The notes beneath the pieces are model-generated. The model was not told the origin of the DNA, made no database searches, and saw only the letters and a list, made by a program, of their open reading frames with translations. 64,000 bases of DNA from positions 15,500,001-15,564,000 of the forward strand of contig CM082578.2 of NCBI GenBank assembly GCA_040954595.2, written 5' to 3'. A program made the translations under genes and the position numbers. Shown here piece by piece: positions 1-11,619 of the stretch; position 1 is the stretch's first letter, and every line of letters starts with the position of its first letter. The stretch is from Balanoglossus misakiensis. Taxonomy: Eukaryota > Hemichordata.

Positions 1-90
1 TAAAATGACGTCATGGCACTGTAAAAAGGGGTTCTGCGCGGACCTCTCCTTCAAAATTAACGGATGCCATTTGTGTAAAAGATTTATCAT

Positions 91-3000
91 TCACTGTTCG
101 TTAAACGGATACTGCTGGCTTTATAAATCACCACACCACCACAGAAATCCACAAATCGAAGGAAATATTCGATAGAGTAGAAATGACAATATATGTAGAA
201 CTTTGATTCTTACCTTGTATTCTTTGTGGGCAATTTCCATAGCTTTGAACAGCGCTGTAATGTTACCCGCGCCAAAACCAGTAGCTCCTACTCTAGTGAT
301 AATTTCCATAAAAGCAGTCTTCTTTTGAAAAATGGGTGCTGAAAACGCTTGCATCAAAAACCTGAGAGAAAAATAGGATTAATCACTCAAATTATAAACG
401 CAGACCTCCAATAGAATCATAACTCACAAACCACACAAAATTATCTGGCATCACTGAGAGAAAATATTCATGATTGGGCAGTTACATACCGTTCGCTTTT
501 TTGTACGGAGTCGGTGTACGAGAATTCGCCTTCGGCGTCCAGGAGTATACCAAACTTCTTCATATCTTCGAGACACTTTCCTGCCCTTTTGATTTCTTCG
601 TCTTTACCAACCTTCAGTGTAACAAGGAAAATAGCCGTATTTTAGAGTTGTTTTTTGCATAGTCTATGCTTTCAGTCATTGCCATAGAAACCATACATAC
701 ATCATGTGGGCACAGGCAATCCACAGCTTGCTTTAGCTGCAAACAAGGAAGATGTACACAAATATAACCTAACGTACCGATGTGTAATACTCCACAGGTA
801 TAACTGGAAACACGGAACCGGCTAGCTTCATAGACCTCACGGTATTGACAATATCGTCTGTATACAGTGCGATGTGTTGAATGCCTGGTCCACCATGGTG
901 TTCAAGAAAAGTGGCTATTTGGTTGCGACTACCAGTACCTTAAATAAAAACATATTCACCGTTAAGCATTATATTTTTTTCGTCAATTTTCCGTACACAG
1001 AGATTCTTTTACAATTAGCCCCTTCAAACGTCGAAAAGAGGTATGCGACGAACATACTTTTCACGGACATAAAATATTTCCACCAAAAAGCAGTAAGTAC
1101 ATGGTTCATTAGTACCTTCGGCCCAGATTGCTTCTGCCATGACGAAAGTCACTGCATTTTTCTTGGAACCCTCGGGTTTTTCCAGTCGAACTCCAGATTC
1201 GGCGCATTTCCAGTACTGGGCGGCCATCAGACGCAGCTCAACTGTGCCAAAATTGATTGGCATGCCGGTTTCGTCATCTTCATTCAAATTGAGTCTGAAT
1301 CTCTCACAGCCAAATGCTTCCTGGTAGAATTGGATCATCTGGAAAGATAAGATCAAAAATATTTGTAAAAAAAAGTTTAGTCAACTTATTGAAATGGTTC
1401 AAATGAACATGCGTAGAGGTCGGATACGCATTAATCGGGGGATATCCCAAACTGTCGCAATCACCACAGAACCCGTGGTTCGGATACGTCAACCGTTTTG
1501 CTATCATCCTATGGTATGGGTCATGTCTGTTTAGAACTTGCAAAACCAGGTCTGTGCCTACGAAATATTAACCGAGCATAGATCACGCGTTGTTTGGTCG
1601 TAACCGATTAGAGATTACACCAACAAAACATTAAATCCGGTCATAGACAATGGGATAGAGAGATCAACTCACGTGCCACCATTTCACCGAGTGGTAAATG
1701 ATGATGGCGAGATATGTCAGACCGCGTCCCGGACTGGCACGGCACTTCATGTGCGGCACGTAGACGGTGAACCCCGATGGTCACCGTATCAAGGTGCTCG
1801 GTACTCAAGTCACGGTTACGATGATTTTTGATGATAAAGCTTGTGTTGTGTTGAAGAATTGCACGTCCTATAAATAGGATTATGGGAACGCCCTGACATT
1901 GATTGGTCTCAAACGCCCTTGATTTGAAATTTGGTCTGGCGATTTAGGCCTCATTTTGAGAGAGTCGCAAAATGAATGCCTTTAATGGGGAAATATGTAT
2001 TTTTTTCACTATGTACTAGGTTGTTCTGCACACTGGTTTCCCGATACCATACACAGAAAAGAGCAACCCTCCCTTTGGCAAAAAAAAATCGATATTCTCT
2101 GCGTTTTGACACAATATTGCTTTTTCGACAATGAGTACATCAGTTCGTTTCGGGGGCATTCGCACAAACTGGGGGGGGGATTTTTGGAGTGATCGTGTCT
2201 TGGCACCCATCTCCTCCTCCTCCGTCATCATTTCAAGGAATCCTCCTGCTAGGGTGAGTCCCGTGTCCACACCCTTTAACTTTGTAACTGACGATGGAAT
2301 GATAAGCCCTATCTGGTTCCAACTGGCACCGCGCTCTGAGAGTGGCACGTGCATGATGGACATCGATCTTCACGGGACACGAGAGTGGACAGTGCCAGGT
2401 ACGCATACGCAAGTCACGGTTATGAGCACAATCGCGTGTGTCATGGAAATAAAGATGAACTTCCTCTTTTTCTGTGGCATATTACGATATAGGATAACAT
2501 ACCTTGGGTGATGTTCCTGACTCCACCACGTAAGTAAGGTGATCGATGTGTGTGGTTTTGGGGCGGGGCTCGCTGGGAAATTTGGCCAGCAACTCATTAT
2601 TCGGTTGGCTGAACCCAGGCAGGAAGACCCCGTTATATTCTGTGCTGTTGATCAGCGTATGGACAACATTACCTGCAAGAAAGTGAGATAAAAATATAAC
2701 TCACATTTTCTGTAACGTGTTGTGTAAATCTCAGCAAATGTCAACCCTAACAGTCGAGGGTCGACGGTGCAAAATAAACAACACATCTCTCACTCTGTAT
2801 CTCTCTCCCTCTTTATCTCTCTCACCCTCTCTCTCCCCCTCCCCACTCCCTCTCTCTCTCTCTCTCTCGGTATTGCATCAACAGTTTTGTGAGGGGAAAT
2901 CATATGTTGACGATCCAAGATTTTCGTGTACATGTTCTTTCTGGGTAGACAATTTGTGTTTTGATGAAAAAAACACAACAGGAAAAATCAACTAACCAAT

Positions 3001-3342
3001 TGGTGATCCTATGACAGCCATGTTAACGCTGCCATTGCCATCCTTCAACGCCGCGGGTTCTTCGATGACAGTCGCCCCGGCCGAGACGGCCCTCCTGAAC
3101 ACCCCTTCGACATTTCTGACTTCTAAAGCGCAGTCGAAGATGGTGTCTCCGGATATGATGCAATCCTCCGGTCGCTGAGAGAACACGAAGACACTCTCCC
3201 CTGCTCTCACGGCGTACTGGGGAACATCAGGGTCGTTGAAGTTGACGGCAAACAGTTGAAAGCCAAAATGCTTGCTGAATTCTTTGGCCCTGGAGAATGC
3301 GTCAGCGCAGGCGACTTCAAAATGATGCAGAGTAGCGGCCAT
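91..3342 (-). CDS. HPDL: HPDL, 4-hydroxyphenylpyruvate dioxygenase-like protein (8 exons)
   Basis: Non-haem iron dioxygenase of the vicinal-oxygen-chelate fold. Vertebrate HPDL is mitochondrial and makes 4-hydroxymandelate for the coenzyme Q headgroup. Coding exons in transcript order: 3342-2997, 2672-2503, 1338-1116, 938-778, 736-701 (only 36 bases), 611-490, 361-214 and tentatively 114-91; all phases agree, giving about 409 residues (human HPDL about 371, HPD about 393). The expected metal ligands are visible: His160 in HIDHLTYV, His268 in GIQHIAL and Glu372 in FMEII, followed by the family C-terminal signature GATGFGAGN. The stretch QHIALYTDDI and the GILLD segment fit HPDL better than HPD. 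An acceptor just 5' of the ATG (near 3367) suggests a spliced 5' UTR. The last 7-codon exon is the weakest part, because its acceptor has a poor pyrimidine tract. Confidence 0.88.
2785..2868. repeat. CT-rich simple-sequence tract in HPDL intron 1
   Basis: A run of CTCTCT/CCCTCT repeats lies in the first coding intron of HPDL. On the gene's strand it reads as a purine (GA) tract, so it is not the splice polypyrimidine tract. It is an ordinary microsatellite. Confidence 0.9.
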
Positions 3343-4410
3343 TGTTGAAGTTTTTAGAATCGCCTGTTATAGACAAAATCAGAGAATTAATGATACTAAC
3401 AGAATGTGAAATCGTGAAAAACTTAAAATCGTTTTTTTTTTCTCTGTTGTCTCTTCAACTCAAACAATGAACACCGTCATACCCCAGCCCATTTTACAGG
3501 GGAGTTCCGCTTTTAATAATAACAGTAGGGCCTACCAATTTTTTTCCTGTTGCGTTCGTTCGTCTTATTAGTGCGTAGGTTTCTACAGAATCTTATTCGC
3601 ATACAGGTAATATGGACATCAGGTAGCCAACAAGAATGTCTTCTCTGCGTGTCGGAGAATGATGTAATGTCACCCCATATGACGTATGGTATCGGTCGGT
3701 AATCATGCCATCCCCGCCTTATCTCAAATTTTTATATTTTGTGGAGTTTTTTTCAAAACAGCTTCGTCTTTCCAACTGATGCAACACGTGCCTGAATACA
3801 TAACCCGACCCTCGTACACGGCATGTCTCCATTGTTCAGTACAGCTGTTATGTAATAGTTTACAGACGGACCATCCCAATATACCAACTGTTTATTGGAT
3901 GACACTTTCGCGTCAGGTGTGGAGTGACTGTTGCACCATAATACATATTGTTTCCCTCTAAAAAATAGAGGTCCACGTCGCTCTCTCTCCCTGTCATTAC
4001 TGGTGGCACTGTTTCTTTTCCTGTCGCGAATATAACCCGTTTTACAGTAGCATTCTACATTTGTACTCATGCACTTCACGTCAGCGGTCGTTACACACGC
4101 GCGAGAACTGTAATGAGGGTATCTAAGACCCCTACACTTTCCCCAATCTCGGTGCGTTACCAAGGAACTATGCCCGGTGACTCTCGCTCTAAAACTGCCT
4201 TGCAAATTTTTGAAATTACTGCCAAATGCGCCGGTTGATATGACAGGTACTCTTATGAATCATCACGATGACCGAGTCAGATAACCTGACTTGTATTAAA
4301 AACGGAGCTAAAGTCATGATCCCATTGACTGTATCGTGGCAACACAGGCTAATAATAGCAGTTCTCTTCCACTGAGCATTCCTCCACACAGGGAGGGACT
4401 GTGGCCTAAC

Positions 4411-4438
4411 CATAGACCCTGGAGTTCCAGGGTCTATG
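4411..4438. repeat. Perfect 13-bp inverted repeat with 2-base loop
   Basis: The left arm CATAGACCCTGGA (4411-4423) is the exact reverse complement of the right arm TCCAGGGTCTATG (4426-4438), with a GT loop. It lies in intergenic DNA, and its function is unknown. Confidence 0.85.
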
Positions 4439-6119
4439 ATCTTATGATCATACTCCTGAACATACACATTTGTGACCATGTTCCGTAACACAGATATGGT
4501 TCAGAACGGGGTGCACGGATGTCAATCACTCGATTGGCCTGAAAACAAATGACTTCGTCGGATTATGACCCAATTTGAGCTCTTCAAGTCACGTGGTTAT
4601 CTTATCAGAAATCTTCACCGTGATAACGCATACGGTTTCCGCCCGTTCTCACACATGAGCGACTCTTTACCTGGTCGTTCAGTAACTACACATTGAGGGG
4701 GGCTAAATCCCGCCGTGTTATATTTGTTACAAATTAGAGAGGCTCACGGCAAAACCTGATTTGTGTTGTGTCACTGTTGTGCGTACTTCTGGTAGGCAGT
4801 TACGGAAAACCTCCAGACGGTCGGCGGGACGGGACGGGACGCAAAATACAATGCTTATGTAATGTACACGTGAGCAGCAACACCAACGCTTGGCATACAA
4901 AGCAAAATTCTCTTTTTAAAAATAACAGAGAATCATGTCCTATTTTGCAGTATTTTGTCACAATTATTTTAATTTATACAAAAGCGCTGATTCTTTGTTC
5001 AGACCTAAACCGTCACAACCCACGAGCAAGCTGCAAGGGAACCTCTAGCAAAGCCTCCGAAAAAGTCGTTCCTCATGCAATGAAACTCAAAGAAACGTAC
5101 GAAATACTTACGGAATTCAACTGCTGTGCTGATGTGCCTGTTGTTCCGAGCGAGGAGGGGAATGAGAGATATTCCGCAGCAACAAGATGATGTATATGTA
5201 GATATGCAAATGAAACATTTGAAGTTTAAAAGAAGATCACGTGCTATCAAGGTGATATGATTACACAGCAGGCGAAGATTGGTGCTTACTGCAAAGTAAA
5301 TAGACGATCTGCAGATAAGAAAATTTGGAACACAATCCTCTCTGTTGTCTGTTGTCCTCGCATGTTTTAAATAATCATTTATGTTCAAAAATACAATTTT
5401 CGTGAAGTTCGTGACATGTAATAATATCGACACAATGAGACTTGAAAATGCTGGCACTCGTCCAAAGTACGCTAGTGATCATTTTGCGACCGACTCCTTG
5501 GGGAAGTCCGTTCGGTCTAATATGATTATAGAGGTAGGAGAGCTAGCTAGGGAGCTAGAAGGGAACGGGAATTAAAAACTTTTTTTTCGGTGGGTGAAGG
5601 GTTAGGGAATTTTACATTTATCGTTGTATCGCAGTATGTGGCCACCATAAAAGACTAAAAGACTGGTTCTTAGGCGCATTTCCTCAGTGTGTGCTGACTG
5701 CACAGTATGTACATGTATCTTCTTCATGTATAGACACGGTCACTCGTTCCTATCATGGACGTAAAAAAAGTCCGTGTTCTTATATATACAATGTACCTCT
5801 GATTGTTCCATGTATTATCCAAACTCAGGTACAGCCCTCAAATAAATGAAATAAATGTTGTACCATTTCTTCATATGCCAAGAAATTGACAGGCCAGTTC
5901 CATTTGTTTTATTCACAGGCGATTTTGAAGCTATTGAACATTTCAGAGAGTGCTGGCATTTTTACGATTCCGTCCGGCTCACACGACAGAGTGTGTACTC
6001 CATGCTTCTAGTTAGTACAGACCCTACACCCTTGGAGGTACCACAGTCCACCAAAGTGTCGTATTATGATAAACTTAATACTTACGGAGCATTCGCTGAA
6101 AACTCAGACGAGTGATTAC

Positions 6120-6145
6120 ATCATAGACAGTCTACTGTCTATGAT
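6120..6145. repeat. Perfect 12-bp inverted repeat with 2-base loop
   Basis: The left arm ATCATAGACAGT (6120-6131) pairs exactly with ACTGTCTATGAT (6134-6145). Its arm shares the CATAGAC core with the palindrome at 4411-4438. Confidence 0.85.
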
Positions 6146-6616
6146 TACATGTACTAGTAACTTGGGATTAGGGACAGGCGAGAACACACGTTTTCATAAT
6201 ATGTGAGATTGCATTGGTCGATTTCTCATCGACTTCATGTATTTCTATCTTTCAAATTGAACATGGCGTCTGCATTTGTTTAGTGGGTCCCGTCTGACCG
6301 TGCCTTCTTCACTGATTCGATACGTGTAGACCCTGGAAGGTTTCTATTGTTCGCTCTGTATCTGTTTTCCACGGCCGCATGCGCTCCGCGAGATGGTTGT
6401 GCAGGAAAGGTTACATTTGCATGTCAATAAGATGGTTTGGTTCAATAGAAGATTTATCAATAGCGAATAAACATCAGTAATAATCGGTTGCTAACACTAA
6501 CTACAGCGTGCCTAATAAACAACCCCCCACCCACAGTGAGTTACTGTGTGGGGGTGTGTCCACCGTCACGGTGCCGTCTACGAAAGGGCTTATTTGCATG
6601 CAATAAATCTCGGTGG

Positions 6617-7010
6617 CCGAAATGTCTCATTAGCATGTGTAAATCTAGAGAAAAAATTCCACTTGCCTGGAGCATGGAGGAAAGTCGCTAAAAAGCAAAT
6701 CATCTCAAAAGTCAAACGCGCAGTCCAGAAGCATGGGCCGCGAATGGAGTGACTGATGGGTTTGAACACGAAACTCAAGAAACAAGGGAATGTGGTTTAC
6801 AACACGAAGAAGAAAGAGTGTTTAAAAAAAAGAACTGAATTCTGGGAAACGATAGAAACATACTTTTTGACCAATCCGTGTGCCCCGTCCGTTCTACATT
6901 CTCCATGGGTGCATTTCGTACGTTCATTTAGTGGTTGAGACCTCGTACTGTGTCCTTTTTTTTGAACTACCCCATGAATATCCAAATTCGTGGTCTGGAT
7001 CTAAGCTAAT
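6617..7010. repeat. Diverged interspersed repeat, copy A
   Basis: This copy is collinear with copy B at 7152-7375. Shared landmarks in order are AAATGTCTCATTAGCAT, ACTTG(C/T)CTGGA, a GAGACCT-CGTAC/TGTAC block, a T-run with GAA(C/T)TACC, and CCAAATTCG/ACAAATTCG. Copy A has roughly 100 bases or more that copy B lacks. I cannot assign it to a known transposon class. Confidence 0.6.
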
Positions 7011-7151
7011 ATGTCTGTAGGTGTTCGTGGCCATGGTGAAACCATAGACAATGGAGAGGGGGGGGGGGCACAATGTGCCAGGGGCCTCGGCCTATTTTCA
7101 GATGCCTCTCAATAAAACCATGGACATTTCTATGATAAAACCCAGTCGCTA

Positions 7152-7375
7152 TAAATGTCTCATTAGCATAAGAAAAATATGGAAATGCGACATTGCAGTA
7201 CTTGTCTGGAAGTCTACGAAAGGTCTTTGACTGTCTAAAGCATAATTTCGTGAATAGAGTCGTTCATATCTGCCTACATAGGTATATTCAAAGGCGTTGG
7301 AGACCTTGTACCCTGCCCTTTTTGAATTACCACAGAATTATACAAATTCGCGTTATGAGTTCTGATAGACCCGTA
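7152..7375. repeat. Diverged interspersed repeat, copy B (shorter)
   Basis: This is the partner of copy A at 6617-7010. It keeps the same landmark order but is internally shorter. Both copies lie on the plus strand in direct orientation about 500 bases apart, so this is either a local duplication or two insertions of one family. Confidence 0.6.
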
Positions 7376-8330
7376 CCGCAAAATCGTGACATTCGAGCGT
7401 AAAACTTTCACGTGGCTATTCTACCTGTTCAATTTTGTACGGGTTCAAGTTCTCAGACGATAACAATTCACAAGTTTCCTTTGTCGGAGAATCGATCAGC
7501 AAATCGGCATACTTTCTGAAAATTACAACTTTATAGCTTTTACAGCTTTGACACCTGACACAATTGTATGTCCTATAAACCACGGTGGGGTGATCGTGTT
7601 CCAATTCATGAGTAAGAGTGTTATACACAGTTATCCTGAAATCCGGGGCGAGGAAAAACTCCGAGACTTTCTGCAGGGATTTCACAGAGACACCGTCGCA
7701 ATGAACCACTGTCAAATTTCAAATAATGTTACATGAAATAAAGAGAGATATACTCTTCAGACGGCATTAAAACGACTTTCCTTTATTCACCGACTTGTAT
7801 CAACTCATGGTATACGACCATCGCTTTCTGTTTGATAGATGTTCTTGATGGTAGCGGAAATCTATACAGCAAATATGCTATCTAGTATGTAATGTCGTGC
7901 AAAACAAGATTCAACCTTCATTTGTGACAATGAGATAAAAGCAAACTCCGGAAAGGTTTAAGACAAGAAGTTATCATTGATTCCAGTAGCAGGTCAAATC
8001 ATTCTTGTTCGAGTATCATGGCCCAACCTTTCTCCAATGAAAGGAGTTGCTTGGCATTTAAAAACCCGGTCAACCGTAGAGGCAAGGGGTTCAGTCTCCC
8101 ATTTCACTTTTTTTTAAATGCCCATACACGATTGGTCCGCATATGCAGATACACGCCTTTCTACAAGTCCCTCCCAGTCAGCTGATCACAGCCACAGTCC
8201 AACCCACTTGTTAGGATACTTCAAGCGACAAACTGGTGCTTTCGACACTTGTCCTGAGTTCATCGTGGTTCTCAGATTTCTCCGTCGTCATCATTTGCGA
8301 GTATCAACTTTCCACTAGGCAAATAACACA

Positions 8331-11300
8331 ATGGCAGAGAAAACTGGTAAGTGTAGGCAACTGAGACATAGTCATTAGTTTTCTCACATGGACTGAAGAA
8401 AACTTCTATATAGTGGGTATCTATTTGGCCCGCTCGATTTCTTACACTTATGTGTTGACCCGTTCCGTGTCTTGTGATTTCTCCCCACTATTTTACCGGA
8501 GAACCTGTACTTTTGGGCCAAGGCATAATACAGTGCTATCATTTCATCCCCAGACTACGAGTACATCGTCGTAGGCGCTGGGCCTGCTGGTGTACAGATG
8601 TCCTACTTCATGGAGAAGATGAAGATGGACTATCTGGTGTTAGAAAAAACCGACGTGCCTGGATCATTCTATCTCAAATACCCCCGCCACCGCACCCTGA
8701 TCTCCATCAACAAGAAATACAACGTTTTCCCAGAACCCGAGTTCAATCTCCGCCATGACTGGAACTCTCTCGTCAACGATGAAGAAGAGGAACCGCTTCT
8801 TTTCACCAATTACACAGAGGAACTCTTCCCAAACGCCGACGTCTTAGTCAAGTGAGTTACACATTGACTCCGTTTTTTCTTTGCTTTTGAAAAGTGCCCC
8901 TGAAGCAGTATATATAAAATGACCCCAACAGTCTGATGGTGAGAACTTGGCGTCTTGCATCATAAATAACGCACACTCCTGTTACTTAGCTGCAGCGATA
9001 AGGCTAGGAGACCGTTTTGGGGATTCCTGTTGAGGTTTTGGCTGTCCGCCCATCTCTCTACACCAAATCGATTTCACGCGATCTGCAGCATGCAATACTG
9101 TATCGCGTCTTTCTGTTCTTTTTGCATTCCAGATACCTTGCAGATTTCTGCGAAAAATACAAGACAAACATTCGTTACAACACACAAGTAAAAATTATCC
9201 ACCGAGATGAAATTCCCGGTGACGATAAGTTCAAGTCCAAGTTTACCATTACAACAGAGGACGGACAGACCTTCACTTGCCGGGTCCTGCTGATGGCCAC
9301 TGGACCAGCTTTACCACACGACCCGAAGATAGAAGGAGTAGAAATAGTAGATACATACCAAGACCACAGTTTGGATCTCGAGGAATACAAGAATAAGAGA
9401 GTTTGCATTCTTGGTGGAGGAAACAGTGCATTCGAGGTAAATAAGAGCGCCACCAGTGCCCGGAAATTGCTTGGACCTTTGTTTTCGCACATTTCACACC
9501 TACGGTCACAATGACATGGCGTATCAATGTTATTTTACCAGAAATACAGTGTTTTTCAATCGAGGACGATTTTATCATTTTTTTTTCAAAATAGGTTGCT
9601 GACTATATCTCCGGTGCGGCTGGTCTCATCCACATGTTCAATAGGCACGCTGTGAAATTTGCCTGGGACACTCACTTCGTGGGTCACCTTAGAGCCGTCA
9701 ACAACAATGTGCTGGACATGTACCACTTGAAATCACTGCACGCTCTGCGCAAGTGCGACGCCACCCGCATATGGAAGGCCGACGATGGCACATTCAGCAT
9801 TGAGTATGACATGCACCTTCCTAACTGGGACCCACCAGGCACCGGGCGGTTTGTCAGCAATGGTTATGACAAGATCATCAACTGCACCGGTTGGAAATTC
9901 CTGAATCCTGCGTTATTCGATGAAACCTGTCAACCCGGTAAGCCTGTCTATACTATGACGTAACTTTTCAGTCACATGGCGCCCAGTGGGACAAGAAATT
10001 TTCACATTGTGTGACCAAAAGTTTCATGGATCGAATAGAGCAAATGCTACGTGTATATTTTGCATGTTTGTAAACATGTCTGCTTACTTTCAAAATTACA
10101 TCTTGTAAAAATGTAGGTACCCACACTGATGGCAAATACCCCACACTTGACGAACACTGGCAAACAACGGTCCCAGATATGTACTTCATCGGGACAGCCA
10201 TGCAATCACGTGACCGAAGAACCGCATCCGGTTTCATCCATGGCTTTCGGTACAACATCCGTTCTCTGTGTCACATGTTACGCGAAACCTACGATGGAAT
10301 CAATCTGCCTCGAGCCAAAGTGTTCAGTCCTATTGACCAGGAAGAAGTCTGTCGGTGGATAGTCAGTAAGTTGCGTCTGTTATGTGCGCATGCTCACACT
10401 TCTTCCAAACCTCTTCTTCCTTGAGGGAAAATGTAGTTTTTCCACCCACCATCCATAACCTTAAATCGGTTTTCTTCCCAGAACACGTCAGCGTCGTTTC
10501 TGCCCTCTACCAACTCGGTCAAGGATTCCTCTGTGATGTCGTTCTGGTTCACGCCGAGGACGGCGAGAAAGGCAGTGTTGAGTACATCCGGGAACTTCCC
10601 CAGGCCTGGATTAGGAAGCAGTCGTGGTTCTTGAATGCACCGCTGGCATTTCTCATCAGCATAGAGGACACCATTGCCAAGTAAGCGCAATAAAATATGT
10701 TAAAGCATATTATATAGACAACTTATGAAAATGGCAGGTGGAAATAGGAAAGATCAGCGTTATGTTTACCACGCACACGGTGACGTAATCACAAGCAACC
10801 AAGATGACACCAAAGTCTATTAAAGAAGCGATAGTTGAACTTTCATGAGCCACTTTTGATCTGCAGTACTACATGTACAATATACCACAATGTCTCTTCT
10901 GCTGTCACTCAGATATCCCGAGCTGAAAGCTACCGAGTTCTTCACTCCCGGAGATGCTAACGTCAGCAACTGCAAGTGTTCACCGTTCCCCCAGGCTGTC
11001 TTCAGGGTCTTTAAGGAAGGCAAACTGGTAGACGATCTCTTCATCGGCGGCTCGCTGGTCGTCCGTGCCGATACCCGGAACTTTGACGGAGACACGAACC
11101 CAGAGAGATATGTCAACAAAGTGAAAAATCTTTTCCATCGTCATGTAAGTATTTCTCCGTCGAGTTGTTGTTCCTAACTACTGTACTTTGTATATTTGCT
11201 ATCGGAATGACATTATGACAATTCATCGAAATGTTTCCGAGCATCAAATGTAGATATCGCCTGCATGAAATATTCCGATCCAAAAGCATCACCACCCCAA

Positions 11301-11544
11301 CCCGTTCATTCAGTCCGGGACCTCATATATTTTTTCTTCCTCTCCTCGAACACAGACCGGTCTTGGGAAGGGAGGATTCTACGAACAACTCTTCACGCCG
11401 GATATATGGCCCAAAGTTTACAGACCGTGGAGTCAGGAAGAAATTGAAGAGCAGAGAAAGGCCGAGATGGCAAAGGCGAACAAGAAATACGAGTGTAGTC
11501 TGAGTGTAATCCGGTACAACCAAGTCGACATTGCCGATGTGTAA
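8331..11544 (+). CDS. FAD-dependent oxidoreductase domain-containing protein 2-like (8 exons)
   Basis: Flavoprotein of the FMO/FOXRED2 group, 609 residues. Exons: 8331-8346, 8554-8851, 9133-9436, 9595-9937, 10117-10365, 10482-10680, 10913-11144 and 11356-11544, all in phase. The FAD-binding motif GAGPAG is at residues 13-18, followed by a PRHRTLISINKKY stretch typical of FOXRED2. An ATG motif (LLMATG) and a second dinucleotide motif, GGGNSA, lie near residues 199-204, and a GFIHGFRY segment follows, as in FOXRED2. Mammalian FOXRED2 is an ER-lumen protein in ER-associated degradation with a signal peptide and C-terminal KEEL. Here the N-terminus, MAEKTGDYEY, has no signal peptide and the protein ends in VDIADV, so a cytosolic paralogue is more likely. 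The start ATG lies in a tiny first exon; an unseen upstream coding exon cannot be excluded. The substrate is unknown. Confidence 0.9.
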
Positions 11545-11613
11545 TCAACCGCCGATGACGTCGTCGTCATCTTTGACACCGATCTCAACGAACTCTGTGT
11601 GTGATTAGTGATT

Positions 11614-11619
11614 AATAAA
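11614..11619 (+). terminator. Poly(A) signal AATAAA for the FOXRED2-like gene
   Basis: A canonical AATAAA hexamer sits about 70 bases after the stop codon and is followed by ACAACACACC and TCTGGTAG sequence. It is the likely 3' end of the FOXRED2-like mRNA. A second AATAAA occurs near 12023. Confidence 0.6.

Larger units (their letters stand above)
3343..8330. other. Gene-poor interval between HPDL and the FOXRED2-like gene
   Basis: No supported coding region was found. Open frames here are short, lack coherent splice partners and resemble no family I know. The interval contains the putative HPDL 5' UTR and promoter at its left end, two perfect short palindromes (4411-4438 and 6120-6145), a diverged repeat pair (6617-7010 and 7152-7375), a G-run near 7058-7068, and the FOXRED2-like promoter at its right end. 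Confidence 0.6.

Noticed and set aside
874-1350. A 158-residue plus-strand frame
   Set aside because: It overlaps, antisense, HPDL exons 3 and 4, which carry the conserved catalytic segments.
1650-2450. Possible duplicated segments sharing CAAGTCACGGTTA in HPDL intron 2
   Set aside because: Only short matching words were seen (near 1806 and 2409); the surrounding sequence does not align convincingly by eye.
7416-7715. A 99-residue minus-strand open frame with two cysteine pairs (CVRCQSC)
   Set aside because: There are no splice partners, start context or recognisable family, and it lies beside degenerate repeats; judged chance.
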